DNA of 42,058 nucleotides from an uncultured Methylococcales bacterium (GTDB lineage: Bacteria > Pseudomonadota > Gammaproteobacteria > Methylococcales > Methylomonadaceae). Numbering within the stretch: the stretch's first letter is position 1; each line of letters starts with the position of its first letter. A program made the translations under genes and the position numbers. The stretch is from assembly GCA_903902705.1 (NCBI GenBank), contig CAIUVX010000158.1, forward strand, positions 1 to 42,058. Reading direction: 5' to 3'. Below the pieces are notes generated by a model. That model did no database searches and had not been told where the DNA came from. It saw nothing but the letters and a program-made list of their open reading frames with translations. Shown here one piece after another: positions 24,536 through 33,272 of this stretch.

Positions 24536-25465
24536 TTAATCCAATGCGGCAGTAAATAAGGGGCTATAGTGTTGTACTTGTTCGGCGGTAAGTAAAAATA
24601 CGCCGTCTCCGCCACGGTCAAAATCCAGCCAGTAAAAAGGCACATCAGGGAAAATACTTTGCAAGGTTTCGGCACTGCTGCCGACTTCGACTACTAAAAT
24701 ACCTTGCTCGGCTAAATAATCAGCAGCATCAACCAAAATCCGCAACACTAAATCTAAACCCGATTCGCCGCCTTTAAAACCCATTGCAGGTTCTGCATGA
24801 AATTCATCAGGTAAATTCGTCCATTCCAGCGTAGATACATAAGGTGGATTACTGACAATAATATCGTAACGCGCAGCTGGCAGTTGTTGGAATAAATCGG
24901 ACTGATATAAGGTGACACTGTCTTCCATCAAATGTTTTGCAACATTGATTTCAGCCACTGCCAACGCATCTTCGGATAAATCCACCGCATCAACTAATGC
25001 GTTGCGAAACGCATAGCCACAAGCAATGGCGATACAGGCACTTCCTGTGCATAAATCTAAAATTCGTACCACATTGTCTTCTTCTACCCACGGTGCGAAG
25101 CGTTGTTCAATCAATTCCGCAATCGGTGAACGTGGCACTAATACCCTTTCATCGACATAAAATGACAGGCCTGTAAAAATCGCTTCATGGGTTAAATACG
25201 CGGCGGGGATGCGTTTTTTTATACGTCTGTGGATAATATCAACAATTGCCACCCGTTCGGTGGGCGTTAATACCGACTCCAGATAAAATTCTGACAGGTT
25301 ATAGGGTTGGTGAATGGTATGTAGCACTAAGGCGGCAGCTTCATCTAACGCGCAGCTTGTGCCGTGACCAAAACACACTTGCGCCTCAGTAAATTGGCTG
25401 GCTGCCCAGCGAATATAATCACGAATTGTGCTTAGGTTGGTTAAAAGTTCGGGTGTTATTTTCAT
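24536..25465 (-). CDS. prmB: ribosomal protein L3 glutamine methyltransferase
   Basis: This 309-aa SAM-dependent N5-glutamine methyltransferase has RILDLCTGSACIAIACGYAF (SAM-binding motif I) near 137 and the glutamine-binding NPPYVS near 207, plus VDERVLVPRSPIAELIE before them. It methylates the glutamine of ribosomal protein L3; the PrmB-specific features are the SPIAELI stretch and the aroC neighbour common in gammaproteobacteria. PrmC, which modifies release factors, is the alternative but is usually shorter and linked to prfA. Confidence 0.92.
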   Translation of the reverse strand: MKITPELLTNLSTIRDYIRWAASQFTEAQVCFGHGTSCALDEAAALVLHTIHQPYNLSEFYLESVLTPTERVAIVDIIHRRIKKRIPAAYLTHEAIFTGLSFYVDERVLVPRSPIAELIEQRFAPWVEEDNVVRILDLCTGSACIAIACGYAFRNALVDAVDLSEDALAVAEINVAKHLMEDSVTLYQSDLFQQLPAARYDIIVSNPPYVSTLEWTNLPDEFHAEPAMGFKGGESGLDLVLRILVDAADYLAEQGILVVEVGSSAETLQSIFPDVPFYWLDFDRGGDGVFLLTAEQVQHYSPLFTAALD

Positions 25466-25537
25466 TGCTTAAACAGTTAAGTTGGGTGAGTGTGCAATAG
25501 ACTGGAGTGCAAGCAAAACTTGCATTCCTAGCGACTA

Positions 25538-26335
25538 CTAAAATTTACTCGCTTTATCACGCGCTTCTTGCGCACCTTGAAAATTCTTTTGCAGTTCTCT
25601 GGCTTTAGCGACCAATAACCAACTGTGTTTTTTCAACGCTGGATCGTTAGCCGCCAATTGTGCGGATTTTTTTGCTAAATCTTCTGCCTGACTGGGCTTG
25701 GATTTGAGTTTTAATAATGCCAATTTGTAATATAACCCTGCATTGCGTGGCTCTATGCTACTGGCTCGCTCCAGTGTCATGGTTGCTGATTCAAGATTAC
25801 CTTTTTGACTGTCTTCATTTGCTGCTAACACCAAAGAAGTGACGGCGGGTGATGTGGAATTGAACGTATCTAAAGGCTGAAAATTGGTTGCTGCTGGCGG
25901 TTGTGGGGTATTAACGGGTTCTAGTGGCTCGATGATAACAGGGGCTTTTGGTTTAGGCTTAGGCTTGGATTCTGGTTTGAGTTCTGAGTCGTCCAGCTCT
26001 GGCACAATGGGTTGCTGAAGCGCGGAAAGCTCTTGCTCTTGTGTGGGTGTTAAAAGACTCTGTCCTGACGGCAATACCTCAGGTTTTAATATTTTAACAG
26101 TTGCTATTGAATCCGCGCCTTTAAGTGGTGCGGTTGTTAGCGTTTCTGACGATTCTTGATTGCTCGATTTTGCCTGCTCAGTTGTCGTAGGCTGTTGTTG
26201 ATGCACTGGTTTGTTGGCATAAATGGGGGTGTTGTTACCATAAACGGGCGCAGGGGACTGAGAACCATAAAATTCAGCGCACCCTGTAACAAAAACAGGT
26301 ATTGAACAAAGTAAAAAAAGGCGTTTGATTAACAT
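25538..26335 (-). CDS. TPR-containing lipoprotein
   Basis: This 265-aa protein starts at ATG 26335; a TTG four codons upstream is less likely. The signal ends with the lipobox-like VFVTGC followed by AEFYGSQSP, so it should be lipid-anchored. The middle is low-complexity (serine, glutamine, proline; SELKPESKPKPKPKAP). The C-terminal 100 residues carry tetratricopeptide-like helices (SLVLAANEDSQKGNLESATMTLERASSIEPRNAGLYYKLALLKLK) that usually mediate protein contacts. It lies 52 bases after ssb on the same strand. The partner is unknown. Confidence 0.8.
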   Translation of the reverse strand: MLIKRLFLLCSIPVFVTGCAEFYGSQSPAPVYGNNTPIYANKPVHQQQPTTTEQAKSSNQESSETLTTAPLKGADSIATVKILKPEVLPSGQSLLTPTQEQELSALQQPIVPELDDSELKPESKPKPKPKAPVIIEPLEPVNTPQPPAATNFQPLDTFNSTSPAVTSLVLAANEDSQKGNLESATMTLERASSIEPRNAGLYYKLALLKLKSKPSQAEDLAKKSAQLAANDPALKKHSWLLVAKARELQKNFQGAQEARDKASKF

Positions 26336-26387
26336 GAGTGAACACAATCTGGTTAGTTTAATGAGTAAAAAGGATTATTACCGCTAT

Positions 26388-26888
26388 TTAAAACGGTATG
26401 TCATCATCAAAATCGTCGTAAGTATGTGGCGGTGGTGATGGCGGCATAGAGTTAGCGTGTTGCGTTTGTGGGGCGGCTTGAGACGAGTACGAAGACTGTG
26501 AAGCTGGTGCAGAATCAGTAGCTTGAGCTTGGTCATTGCCAAAATGGCTAGTGCCGCCGCTACGACTGTCTAGCATCTGCATTTCTGTCGCAATAATTTC
26601 CGTGGAATAACGATCATGACCGTTTTGATCCTGCCATTTTCGGGTTTGCAAGCGTCCTTCGACATAAACTTGCGCTCCTTTTTTCAAATATTCACCGACT
26701 ATTTCCGCTAAACGGTTAAAAAAAACCACGCGATGCCATTCCGTTGATTCCTTTTTTTCACCTGTTTGCTTATCTTTCCATCTAAAATTAGTAGCTAAAC
26801 TAACATTGGCGACCGCGCCGCCGCTAGGCAGATAACGCACTTCAGGATCAGCTCCTAATCGTCCAATTAACGTCACTTTATTAAGCAT
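26388..26888 (-). CDS. ssb: single-stranded DNA-binding protein
   Basis: This 166-aa SSB has the OB fold over 1-110 ([79 protein letters not shown]), a disordered Gln/Ser/Pro linker, and the acidic tip DDFDDDIPF that recruits replication and repair proteins. It starts at ATG 26888 behind AGGAG. Confidence 0.97.
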   Translation of the reverse strand: MLNKVTLIGRLGADPEVRYLPSGGAVANVSLATNFRWKDKQTGEKKESTEWHRVVFFNRLAEIVGEYLKKGAQVYVEGRLQTRKWQDQNGHDRYSTEIIATEMQMLDSRSGGTSHFGNDQAQATDSAPASQSSYSSQAAPQTQHANSMPPSPPPHTYDDFDDDIPF

Positions 26889-26944
26889 CTTTGTTCTCCT
26901 AACATTTTGTTTTTTGGCTTAAATCAACACTAACATAGCATTTC

Positions 26945-26950
26945 ATTATA
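26945..26950 (-). promoter_or_regulatory. possible ssb -10 element
   Basis: On the minus strand TATAAT occurs 57 bases upstream of the ssb start. A good -35 is not evident at 17 bases. No LexA-type operator was recognised nearby. Confidence 0.35.
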
Positions 26951-26992
26951 AAGCCATACGACACTAATTACAGATAAAAACTACCAAAACTA

Positions 26993-27760
26993 CTAATCAG
27001 AGGGGCTTTCCTGAAGTTTTTTATAATTAATTGATGCTTTTAAGCCTGCAAATCGTCCTTTCATACGAATTAACTCCTGAGTCTTTTTATCAAAGGTGAT
27101 TTGGACTTCATTGAAAACGCGGTCTTCATAACCTTCTTCAATGCGCGGTGTTGCCAGTAAAAAACGATAGGAATATATTTCTTTGTCGATTTCGTCGGTA
27201 ATAGTCAACGGTTCTCCCAATTGAGCGATGACAGCGGGTTTTTTAGGTAATTGGGCAGCGACTTTTTCTAGCCCTTCAGGATTGGCGCGTAATTGGCGTT
27301 TCTCTTTATCAATTTTACCGCCACCAATAGCTCGCAAAGAGGCTTCTAAAAATTTTTGCGGAGCAATTTGTAAAAATAGCGATGAAAATGACCAAGCGGT
27401 TATTTTTTTCTCGTTATTAAAATATAAGTCGGAATAAAATTTGATTTCTGGCTTAATGATTTGCCCTTTAGCATCTAATTTACGAAACCAATATCGCCAA
27501 CGTCTACCGCCGTCTTTGATTGGAATGTCTTCACTGGCATAGAGTTTTGATAAGGACACAAAATCTTCGCTAAACAAAATGGGTTCTTTGAAGTGCAGGG
27601 TAAAGTCACCCGCTTCCGTGACACTAAAACTAAAATGGCTATCAAAATTACTCATCTGTAAGTAAGTCTGATAAGCACGCACCCAATACATACAGCCTGA
27701 TAAGGATAATACAATAATCAGCAATCCTATCAAGCGCAATTTTCGGTTAAGGGGTTTCAT
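26993..27760 (-). CDS. lipoprotein of unknown function
   Basis: This 255-aa protein starts at ATG 27760 (a TTG two codons upstream is also in frame). The N-terminus LRLIGLLIIVLSLSGCMYW is a lipoprotein signal with LSGC lipobox. The mature part is hydrophilic with alternating strands (HFSFSVTEAGDFTLHFKEPILFSEDFVSL; GRRWRYWFRKLD; FNEVQITFDKKTQELIRMKGRF), recalling outer-membrane-associated beta-rich proteins, but no family is recognised. It follows hslO by 12 bases on the same strand and is probably co-transcribed with it. Confidence 0.7.
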   Translation of the reverse strand: MKPLNRKLRLIGLLIIVLSLSGCMYWVRAYQTYLQMSNFDSHFSFSVTEAGDFTLHFKEPILFSEDFVSLSKLYASEDIPIKDGGRRWRYWFRKLDAKGQIIKPEIKFYSDLYFNNEKKITAWSFSSLFLQIAPQKFLEASLRAIGGGKIDKEKRQLRANPEGLEKVAAQLPKKPAVIAQLGEPLTITDEIDKEIYSYRFLLATPRIEEGYEDRVFNEVQITFDKKTQELIRMKGRFAGLKASINYKKLQESPSD

Positions 27761-27772
27761 AGTCAAATACCA

Positions 27773-28642
27773 TTAATGCAAGGTTGCAGGATTATTAACC
27801 ACAGGCTCTTCAAGTAACAAGGTTTCTACATCGATTTTATCAAAGTAATAGCGTTTGCTACAAAATTCACAGCCCACTTTGATTTTATCGCGCTCTTGTA
27901 AAATACCTTCTAATTCTTCTCTACCAAGAGCGCGTAGGGTTAGTGCGATGCGTTGCCGTGAACAAGCGCATTGAAATTCAACCGCTTCAGCATCAAATAA
28001 GCGTACTTTTTCTTCATGAAACAAACGAAACAACAAGGACTCACAATCCAGTTCTAACAATTCATGCGCAGTAATTGTATTGGCTAGCATTTCAATACGT
28101 TGCCAATCTTCTTTGTCGGTGTTTTTCGTAGGGAGTTCTTGCAATAACAAGCCTGCCGCATGATGCTCATTGGCAAACAGCCACAAACGGGTATTGAGTT
28201 GCTCAGATTGGCTAAAATAACTTTCCAATGCAGCAGCTAAATTTTGTCCTTGCAATGGCACAATACCTTGATACGGTTGCACACTCCCAGCATCAACGGT
28301 TAATACCAAGCGACCTTGTCCAAACAGGGTTTCTAAAGACCCCGCTTCCACATCACCTGTACTTCTGACTAGACCACGAATTTTGCGCTCATGTGTTGCC
28401 TGTGCCACTAACGTTTTAATGTTACCATCGCCTTGCGCCTGTAATATCATCGAGCCTTTAAACTTAATGGTCGCTGACAACATCACCACTGCTACCAACG
28501 CTTCACCTAGCAACTGTTGCACAGGATCAGAACCGTGTTGATGTTGTTTAGCGGCTTGCCAACTGGCGGTTAAATTCACCCATTCACCGCGCACCCCTAA
28601 TTCTTCAAATAAAAATCGGCGTAAAAAATCTTGCTCTATCAT
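27773..28642 (-). CDS. hslO: Hsp33 redox-regulated chaperone
   Basis: This 289-aa holdase chaperone is switched on by oxidation of four zinc-binding cysteines. The switch motif is visible at the C-terminus: VEFQCACSRQR near residue 230 (CxC) and VGCEFCSKRYYF near 263 (CxxC). The N-terminal domain shows TASWQAAKQHQHG and LLGEALVAVVMLSATIKFKGSMILQAQGDG. It is divergent from msrA with 48 bases between the starts, so two oxidative-damage repair functions may share a control region. Confidence 0.96.
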   Translation of the reverse strand: MIEQDFLRRFLFEELGVRGEWVNLTASWQAAKQHQHGSDPVQQLLGEALVAVVMLSATIKFKGSMILQAQGDGNIKTLVAQATHERKIRGLVRSTGDVEAGSLETLFGQGRLVLTVDAGSVQPYQGIVPLQGQNLAAALESYFSQSEQLNTRLWLFANEHHAAGLLLQELPTKNTDKEDWQRIEMLANTITAHELLELDCESLLFRLFHEEKVRLFDAEAVEFQCACSRQRIALTLRALGREELEGILQERDKIKVGCEFCSKRYYFDKIDVETLLLEEPVVNNPATLH

Positions 28643-28690
28643 GTTGTTTCCACTAAAAAGGTCATTCTATTTTCTAACATACCATAAGCC

Positions 28691-29329
28691 ATGATTTTTT
28701 CATCAAAAAAGCTCGTTTTACCCGACCCTGCTAATGCGCTAGCAGGAAGATCAACGCCTATACTCATGACTAACCGACATTTAATCACAGGCAATCCGAT
28801 TGCCCCTCCGTTTCCAGAGCATTTACAACAAGCAGTGTTCGCGTTAGGCTGTTTTTGGGGGGCAGAACGAAAATTCTGGCAATATCCCCACATTTTCAGC
28901 ACAGCAGTTGGTTACAGTGGTGGCTATACCCCTAATCCTAGCTATGAAGAAGTTTGCACAGGACAGACAGGACATACCGAAGTTATCAGTGTTATTTATG
29001 ATCCTGTGTTAACTCGCTATGAAGAACTATTGCAAGTATTTTGGGAGTCACATAATCCCACCCAAGGAATGCAGCAAGGTAATGACATCGGCACTCAGTA
29101 TCGCTCTGCTATTTACACGACCACCCCAGCACAACTCGATGCGGCTCTGGCTTCAAAACAGCATTATCAACAACGGCTCAACGAACAAGGGCTTAAAGAA
29201 ATCACCACTGAAATTAAACCTATCAGTATATTTTATTATGCTGAAGACGCTCATCAACAATACCTTGCTAAAAATCCGCAAGGTTATTGTGGGTTAGGAG
29301 GATTAGGTATCAAGTTTGATACTCCGTAA
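28691..29329 (+). CDS. msrA: peptide methionine sulfoxide reductase A
   Basis: This 212-aa enzyme reduces methionine S-sulfoxide in proteins. Catalytic Cys54 lies in [65 protein letters not shown] and [16 protein letters not shown] follow, the last with the resolving cysteine. The N-terminal extension [18 protein letters not shown] is usual for the proteobacterial form, which supports ATG 28691 as the start. It is divergent from hslO. Confidence 0.97.
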   Translation: MIFSSKKLVLPDPANALAGRSTPILMTNRHLITGNPIAPPFPEHLQQAVFALGCFWGAERKFWQYPHIFSTAVGYSGGYTPNPSYEEVCTGQTGHTEVISVIYDPVLTRYEELLQVFWESHNPTQGMQQGNDIGTQYRSAIYTTTPAQLDAALASKQHYQQRLNEQGLKEITTEIKPISIFYYAEDAHQQYLAKNPQGYCGLGGLGIKFDTP

Positions 29330-29468
29330 AACCAAAGACAATGATAAAATTGATAGTGGCTGTTACTTTCTTTGAATTGTTCAAATCACAAACTATTACT
29401 AGCTTTGTCTGAGCGACAAAATTAAAATTAAACCAACTTACTGCCTTTTTCAATTGAGCTTTATAAAA

Positions 29469-30557
29469 ATGACCTTTCCAATACAAGATTATGCCCTACT
29501 TGATGATGCCGAATGTGATGAGCGTATCATTGCCGCTAAAGCCAAGCTAGGCAGTCGCTGCGTGGTACTTGGACACCATTACCAACGTGATGAAGTCTTT
29601 AAACACGCTGATTTTTCGGGCGATTCGCTTAAATTATCCAGAGATGCTGCCGAATCAGAAGCCGAATACATTGTCTTTTGCGGGGTGCATTTTATGGCAG
29701 AAGTCGCCGATATTTTGTCACGCCCTGAACAAATCGCTATTTTGCCTGATTTAGCCGCTGGTTGCTCAATGGCTGATATGGCAAACCTGATTAAAGTAAA
29801 AAAATGCTGGCAAGAACTCGCCCAAGTTATTGATGTAGACAATATGGTTACCCCTGTGACTTACATCAACTCAGCGGCTGATTTAAAGGCTTTTTGTGGT
29901 GAACATGAAGGTATTGTTTGTACGTCCTCGAATGCGCAAAAAATATTGGAGTGGAGTTTTTCTCAGCGCGAAAAAGTACTGTTCTTCCCCGACCAACATT
30001 TAGGACGCAATACGGGCTATCGTATGGGCATACCCTTAGAACAAATGGTGACGTGGGATTTTAATCAGCCGATGGGCGGATTGACCGTGGAGCAAATCCG
30101 TGCTGCAAAAATAATTTTATGGAATGGCTATTGTTCAGTACACCAAGTTTTTAAACCCGAACAAATCGATAATTTCTTGGCGCGTTTTCCTGAAACTAAG
30201 GTTATTTCACACCCAGAAGCCTGTTTTGAAGTGTGCCAAAAAGCCGATTATGTTGGCTCTACTGAATACATTTTAAAAACCGTCCGTGCCGCAGAACCCA
30301 ATACCCGTTGGTTAGTTGCCACCGAATTAAACCTAGTCAATCGCTTACACGAAGATTGCAAAGCCCAAGGTAAAAACGTGCATTTTATGTCCCCTACCTT
30401 GTGTATGTGTTCCACGATGTTTAGAACCGATCCGCAACATTTAGCGTGGGTGTTAGAAAACCTAGCTGCTGGTTTTGTGATTAATCAAATTTCCGTCCCT
30501 GCTAAGGAAGCCGCATTGGCTAAAAAAGCCTTACATAATATGCTAGAGGTGTCTTAA
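29469..30557 (+). CDS. nadA: quinolinate synthase
   Basis: This enzyme has 362 aa from ATG 29469; an in-frame TTG at 29454 is less likely. NadA condenses iminoaspartate with dihydroxyacetone phosphate in NAD synthesis using a 4Fe-4S cluster. Signatures include LGSRCVVLGHHYQRDEVFKHADFSGDSLKLSRDA, VFCGVHFMAEVADIL, LPDLAAGCSMADMA, VCTSSNAQKILEW, FFPDQHLGRNTGYRMG, SHPEACFEVCQKADYVGSTEYIL and SPTLCMCSTMFR. The cluster cysteines are in AAGCSMA, EACFEVC and LCMCSTM. The next gene starts two bases after its stop. Confidence 0.96.
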   Translation: MTFPIQDYALLDDAECDERIIAAKAKLGSRCVVLGHHYQRDEVFKHADFSGDSLKLSRDAAESEAEYIVFCGVHFMAEVADILSRPEQIAILPDLAAGCSMADMANLIKVKKCWQELAQVIDVDNMVTPVTYINSAADLKAFCGEHEGIVCTSSNAQKILEWSFSQREKVLFFPDQHLGRNTGYRMGIPLEQMVTWDFNQPMGGLTVEQIRAAKIILWNGYCSVHQVFKPEQIDNFLARFPETKVISHPEACFEVCQKADYVGSTEYILKTVRAAEPNTRWLVATELNLVNRLHEDCKAQGKNVHFMSPTLCMCSTMFRTDPQHLAWVLENLAAGFVINQISVPAKEAALAKKALHNMLEVS

Positions 30558-30558
30558 G

Positions 30559-30909
30559 ATGTTGTTCGATTTACATGATATTGAATATTTTTCCATGACT
30601 TACGTTTTTACCCAAGACGATGATGATGATATCGTTTGTGAATATGAGCAAACTAACGCAGCTACTCAAGTAGCCGCTGATGGTCTAAGCGTCACTTTCA
30701 CCCTAAAAAACATTGATACCCGTGAAGATAACGAAGATTACATCACCTCGCTGATTAAAGAAGCAGATGATGAATATTATCTAAAATCGACTTATTTTGA
30801 GGATGAGGAGGAGCTATATCCGCTAAACGTGGAAATCTTTGATGAGGAAGTACGATTCACCTCAGCTGGCGAAGGTGAAGCGTTGTATCTGTCTGGCTTT
30901 TTTGCTTAA
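30559..30909 (+). CDS. small acidic hypothetical protein
   Basis: This 116-aa protein has many Asp and Glu residues (TQDDDDDIVCEYEQ, STYFEDEEELYPLNVEIFDEE), no signal and no membrane segment. It starts one base after the nadA stop and is surely co-transcribed with it. The N-terminal FDLHDIEYFSMTYVF may form a beta strand. No family is recognised. Confidence 0.75.
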   Translation: MLFDLHDIEYFSMTYVFTQDDDDDIVCEYEQTNAATQVAADGLSVTFTLKNIDTREDNEDYITSLIKEADDEYYLKSTYFEDEEELYPLNVEIFDEEVRFTSAGEGEALYLSGFFA

Positions 30910-30916
30910 TATCGTA

Positions 30917-30946
30917 AGGTGGGAGCGATTAGAATTACTCCCACCT
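30917..30946. terminator. hairpin between convergent genes
   Basis: AGGTGGGAG (30917-30925) pairs perfectly with CTCCCACCT (30938-30946) over 12 bases. It lies 8 bases after the acidic-protein stop and 16 before the stop of the Slp-like gene on the other strand. No T-run follows. Confidence 0.55.
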
Positions 30947-30961
30947 CTGAATCAAGTTTGC

Positions 30962-31552
30962 CTAGTGCCAGCGTCGCCCCATTCCCCCTCTAAAACCGCC
31001 ATATCCTCCATAGTAAGGATAGCCATAATAGGGGAAGCCAAAACCGCCGTAACCAAAACCTCCATAACCACTGTAGCCGTAGCCGCCATAACCATACCCC
31101 CCGTAACCGTAGTAATTGTTTACATCATACACAGGCCACAAATAAAGCGTTGTCGATAATACTAGAGGTAACGACATGACTTTTTTACCGATGGTACGAT
31201 TGATGTTACCGATTAACGACCCTGCCACGGTAATTTCAGCGTTTTTAGCGTAAACCAAGGGATCGAGAAATTTCGTACTTTTGACGACAAAACGTCCTTG
31301 TGGCTGTTCATCTAACAGTGGACGACCATAGCTATTGAGAGGATAAAGCAATACTTGCAGGAAACTCTCATTTTGTTCGGTTTCTACTTCAGCAATCAAG
31401 CCGCCCCAGCGCACGGGTGCGTTTTTATAACGAGCAGAGTCTTGAGTCGCGTAGCTATAAGCAAGATCAATCGCGGGTGGGTTTTCGATAGTGGGCGGCA
31501 AACTTGAACAGCCAACTAACAACAAGCAAAGCAATAAAAAATAGCATTTCAT
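30962..31552 (-). CDS. Slp-family outer membrane lipoprotein with Gly/Tyr-rich tail
   Basis: This 196-aa protein is read from ATG 31552 behind AGGAGA; the open frame extends 50 codons further upstream but that part has no start signal and runs into repeats. MKCYFLLLCLLLVGCSSLPPTI is a lipoprotein signal with LVGC. Residues 35-145 (VRWGGLIAEVETEQNESFLQVLLYPLNSYGRPLLDEQPQGRFVVKS; DPLVYAKNAEITVAGSLIG) resemble the Slp family of starvation-inducible outer membrane lipoproteins. The last 50 residues are repeats of YGGYGYGG and GFGYGG type ending RGGMGRRWH, probably flexible and surface-active. Ser follows the lipidated Cys, which favours outer membrane sorting. Confidence 0.85.
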   Translation of the reverse strand: MKCYFLLLCLLLVGCSSLPPTIENPPAIDLAYSYATQDSARYKNAPVRWGGLIAEVETEQNESFLQVLLYPLNSYGRPLLDEQPQGRFVVKSTKFLDPLVYAKNAEITVAGSLIGNINRTIGKKVMSLPLVLSTTLYLWPVYDVNNYYGYGGYGYGGYGYSGYGGFGYGGFGFPYYGYPYYGGYGGFRGGMGRRWH

Positions 31553-31581
31553 AGCACTTCTCCTGTGAAGATAACGATGCG

Positions 31582-31813
31582 GTAGTGGGTTAAACCTGCT
31601 TATAGTGATATTAATAACTGCCATTCTTTTAAAGGCATTAGTATCTACACAGTTTTCGCGGCTAAGAGCCGCTCCTACAGAATTTCTGTTATCACACATC
31701 AAAAACCCGTAGGAGCGAGCCTTGCTCGCGATTCAAATCTAAAGAATAAAACATTTGTGTATATACCTACGCTTTTAAAGGACTGGCAGTTATACTCAAA
31801 AGTAAAAACAACA
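31582..31813. repeat. palindromic repeat (family of 41051-41135), interrupted copy
   Basis: GTAGTGGGTTAAACC at 31582, ATATTAATAACTGCCA at 31608-31623 and, after the interruption, ACTGGCAGTTATACTC and AAAAGTAAAAACAACA up to 31813 match the reverse complement of 41051-41135 in order. The central hairpin has been split by a 136-base insertion (31636-31771) flanked by a CTTTTAAAGG duplication at 31626-31635 and 31772-31781. It lies between the engB stop and the Slp-like gene. Confidence 0.85.
31636..31771. mobile_element. MITE-like element carrying an inverted pair of REP sequences
   Basis: The ends are imperfect inverted repeats: CATTAGTATCTACACAG from 31636 and, on the other strand, CGTAGGTATATACACAA from 31771, with 12 of 17 positions identical. 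Inside are two REP-type hairpins facing each other: GCGGCT-AAG-AGCCGC (31658-31672) followed by TCCTACAG, and CCGTAGGA preceding GCGAGC-CTT-GCTCGC (31715-31729). Both match the Pseudomonas-type REP pattern TCGCG...CTCCTAC. The 10-base direct repeats on each side suggest transposition. Confidence 0.7.
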
Positions 31814-31846
31814 ACTACCAACGATGCTTAGGCTTTAAAGTTCAAA

Positions 31847-32452
31847 TTAAGCATCACCTTGCTTAAATAAACGATCCAGTGCTTGATGAACCTCATCAAC
31901 GCCCGTTTTTTTCAACGCTGAAAATAGCTGTATACTCAACGGAAAATTAACCTCTTGAAGTTCTTTTTCTACTTGCATCAGGGTATTTTTAGCGGCTCCA
32001 TAAGTGAGCTTATCGGCTTTAGTGAGTAAAATATGCAAGGGTAATTGGGTATGCCGACACCATTCCACCATTTGCCAATCAAACTCGGTTAATGGATGAC
32101 GAACGTCCATGACTAAAACAATAGCGCGTAAGGATTTACGTTTTTTTAAATAGTTTTCCATTAACTCATGCCATTTTAGTTTCACCGCCACGGGGACTTT
32201 AGCATAACCATAACCAGGCAAATCGACAAAGCGATGTTGCTCATTAATTTCAAAGAAATTAAGCATTTGGGTTCTACCAGGTGTCTTGCTGATTCTGGCT
32301 AAGCCACGTTGTCGAGTCAAGGTATTAATCGCACTGGATTTGCCCGCATTAGAGCGACCTGCAAAAGCAATCTCGCTACCTTGGTCGGCAGGTGCATCTT
32401 TAAGGTGCGGGGAGCTATTAATAAATTTAGCTTGGTGGTAAAGTGGGTTCAT
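31847..32452 (-). CDS. engB: ribosome biogenesis GTPase YihA/YsxC (EngB)
   Basis: This 201-aa TrmE-Era-EngA-type GTPase has G1 AFAGRSNAGKSSAIN at about 30-44, G3 FVDLPGYGYAKVP near 76, G4 LLTKADKL near 141 and RQRGLARISKTPGRTQMLNFF spanning the G2 region. EngB acts in assembly of the large ribosomal subunit. It is divergent from the cytochrome c4-dsbA pair, a conserved gammaproteobacterial neighbourhood. Confidence 0.97.
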   Translation of the reverse strand: MNPLYHQAKFINSSPHLKDAPADQGSEIAFAGRSNAGKSSAINTLTRQRGLARISKTPGRTQMLNFFEINEQHRFVDLPGYGYAKVPVAVKLKWHELMENYLKKRKSLRAIVLVMDVRHPLTEFDWQMVEWCRHTQLPLHILLTKADKLTYGAAKNTLMQVEKELQEVNFPLSIQLFSALKKTGVDEVHQALDRLFKQGDA

Positions 32453-32564
32453 CGTTGTCTCGTTCAGCGTTAGTAATTAAGGTAAAATGTAAACAGGATT
32501 TAGGCTGCGCATGAATTATCAAAGGCGAGCATAAATGAATAACTATTCCAATAGGGGGAATCTA

Positions 32565-33248
32565 ATGAGAAAAAAATGGCTGGCTCTTTCACTCACTCTG
32601 GCACTTGCCAGCACTTCAAGTATATTATACGCCGCAGATAACCAAGCAGATATTGAGGCAGGCGAAACCAAAGCCGCTAGCTGTGTCAGTTGTCACGGTG
32701 AAAACGGCAACAGCATGGTATCAACATTCCCCAAGCTTGCCCAGCAGGATGAATCTTACCTGCAAAAACAATTACACGCTTTCAAAGATGGGACGCGTAA
32801 AAATCCAATGATGGCATCTATTGCGCAATCGTTAAGTAATAAGGATATAGCCGATATTGCTGCCTATTATATGGCGCAAAAAGTCTCAGCTAACGACTTA
32901 CCTGTCGATAATGATGATGACGATGACAAACCCGCTGCTTCTGCCGCCGATAAAAAAACCGCAATGGATAAATTAATGGCTGAAGGCAGTAATCTATACC
33001 GTAATGGTGACTTACCCCATGAAGTATCTGCCTGCATCGCCTGTCATGGTCCTTTAGGTGAAGGTAATGAACCTGCTGCTTTTCCTGCGTTGCGTTCACA
33101 ACATGCTGATTATTTAATCAAAACATTGACTGATTTTAAAAATGGCAATCGCAGTAATAATCCCGAAAATATGATGCACATGATTAGCAATAAAATGACG
33201 GTTGAAGAAATTAAAGCGGTTTCTTACCGTATTTCGATGATGAAATAA
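32565..33248 (+). CDS. diheme cytochrome c4
   Basis: This 227-aa periplasmic protein starts at ATG 32565, behind GGGGGAA; an upstream ATG at 32535 would add ten polar residues before the signal peptide and is rejected. The signal is MRKKWLALSLTLALASTSSI to YAAD. It has two cytochrome domains, each with a heme site: CVSCHGENGNS near residue 39 and CIACHGPLGEGN near 156, joined by an acidic/alanine linker (NDDDDDKPAASAADKK). Cytochrome c4 carries electrons to terminal oxidases. dsbA follows after 24 bases. Confidence 0.94.
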   Translation: MRKKWLALSLTLALASTSSILYAADNQADIEAGETKAASCVSCHGENGNSMVSTFPKLAQQDESYLQKQLHAFKDGTRKNPMMASIAQSLSNKDIADIAAYYMAQKVSANDLPVDNDDDDDKPAASAADKKTAMDKLMAEGSNLYRNGDLPHEVSACIACHGPLGEGNEPAAFPALRSQHADYLIKTLTDFKNGNRSNNPENMMHMISNKMTVEEIKAVSYRISMMK

Positions 33249-33272
33249 ACGCATAACGGAGACCTTTAAACC

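Noticed and set aside
30839-31159. 106-codon plus-strand frame rich in isoleucine, threonine and valine
   Set aside because: It is the antisense of the Gly/Tyr repeat tail of the Slp-like gene.
31561-31813. CRISPR array
   Set aside because: The repeats are inverted hairpins of different families, not regularly spaced direct repeats; no cas genes in the window.
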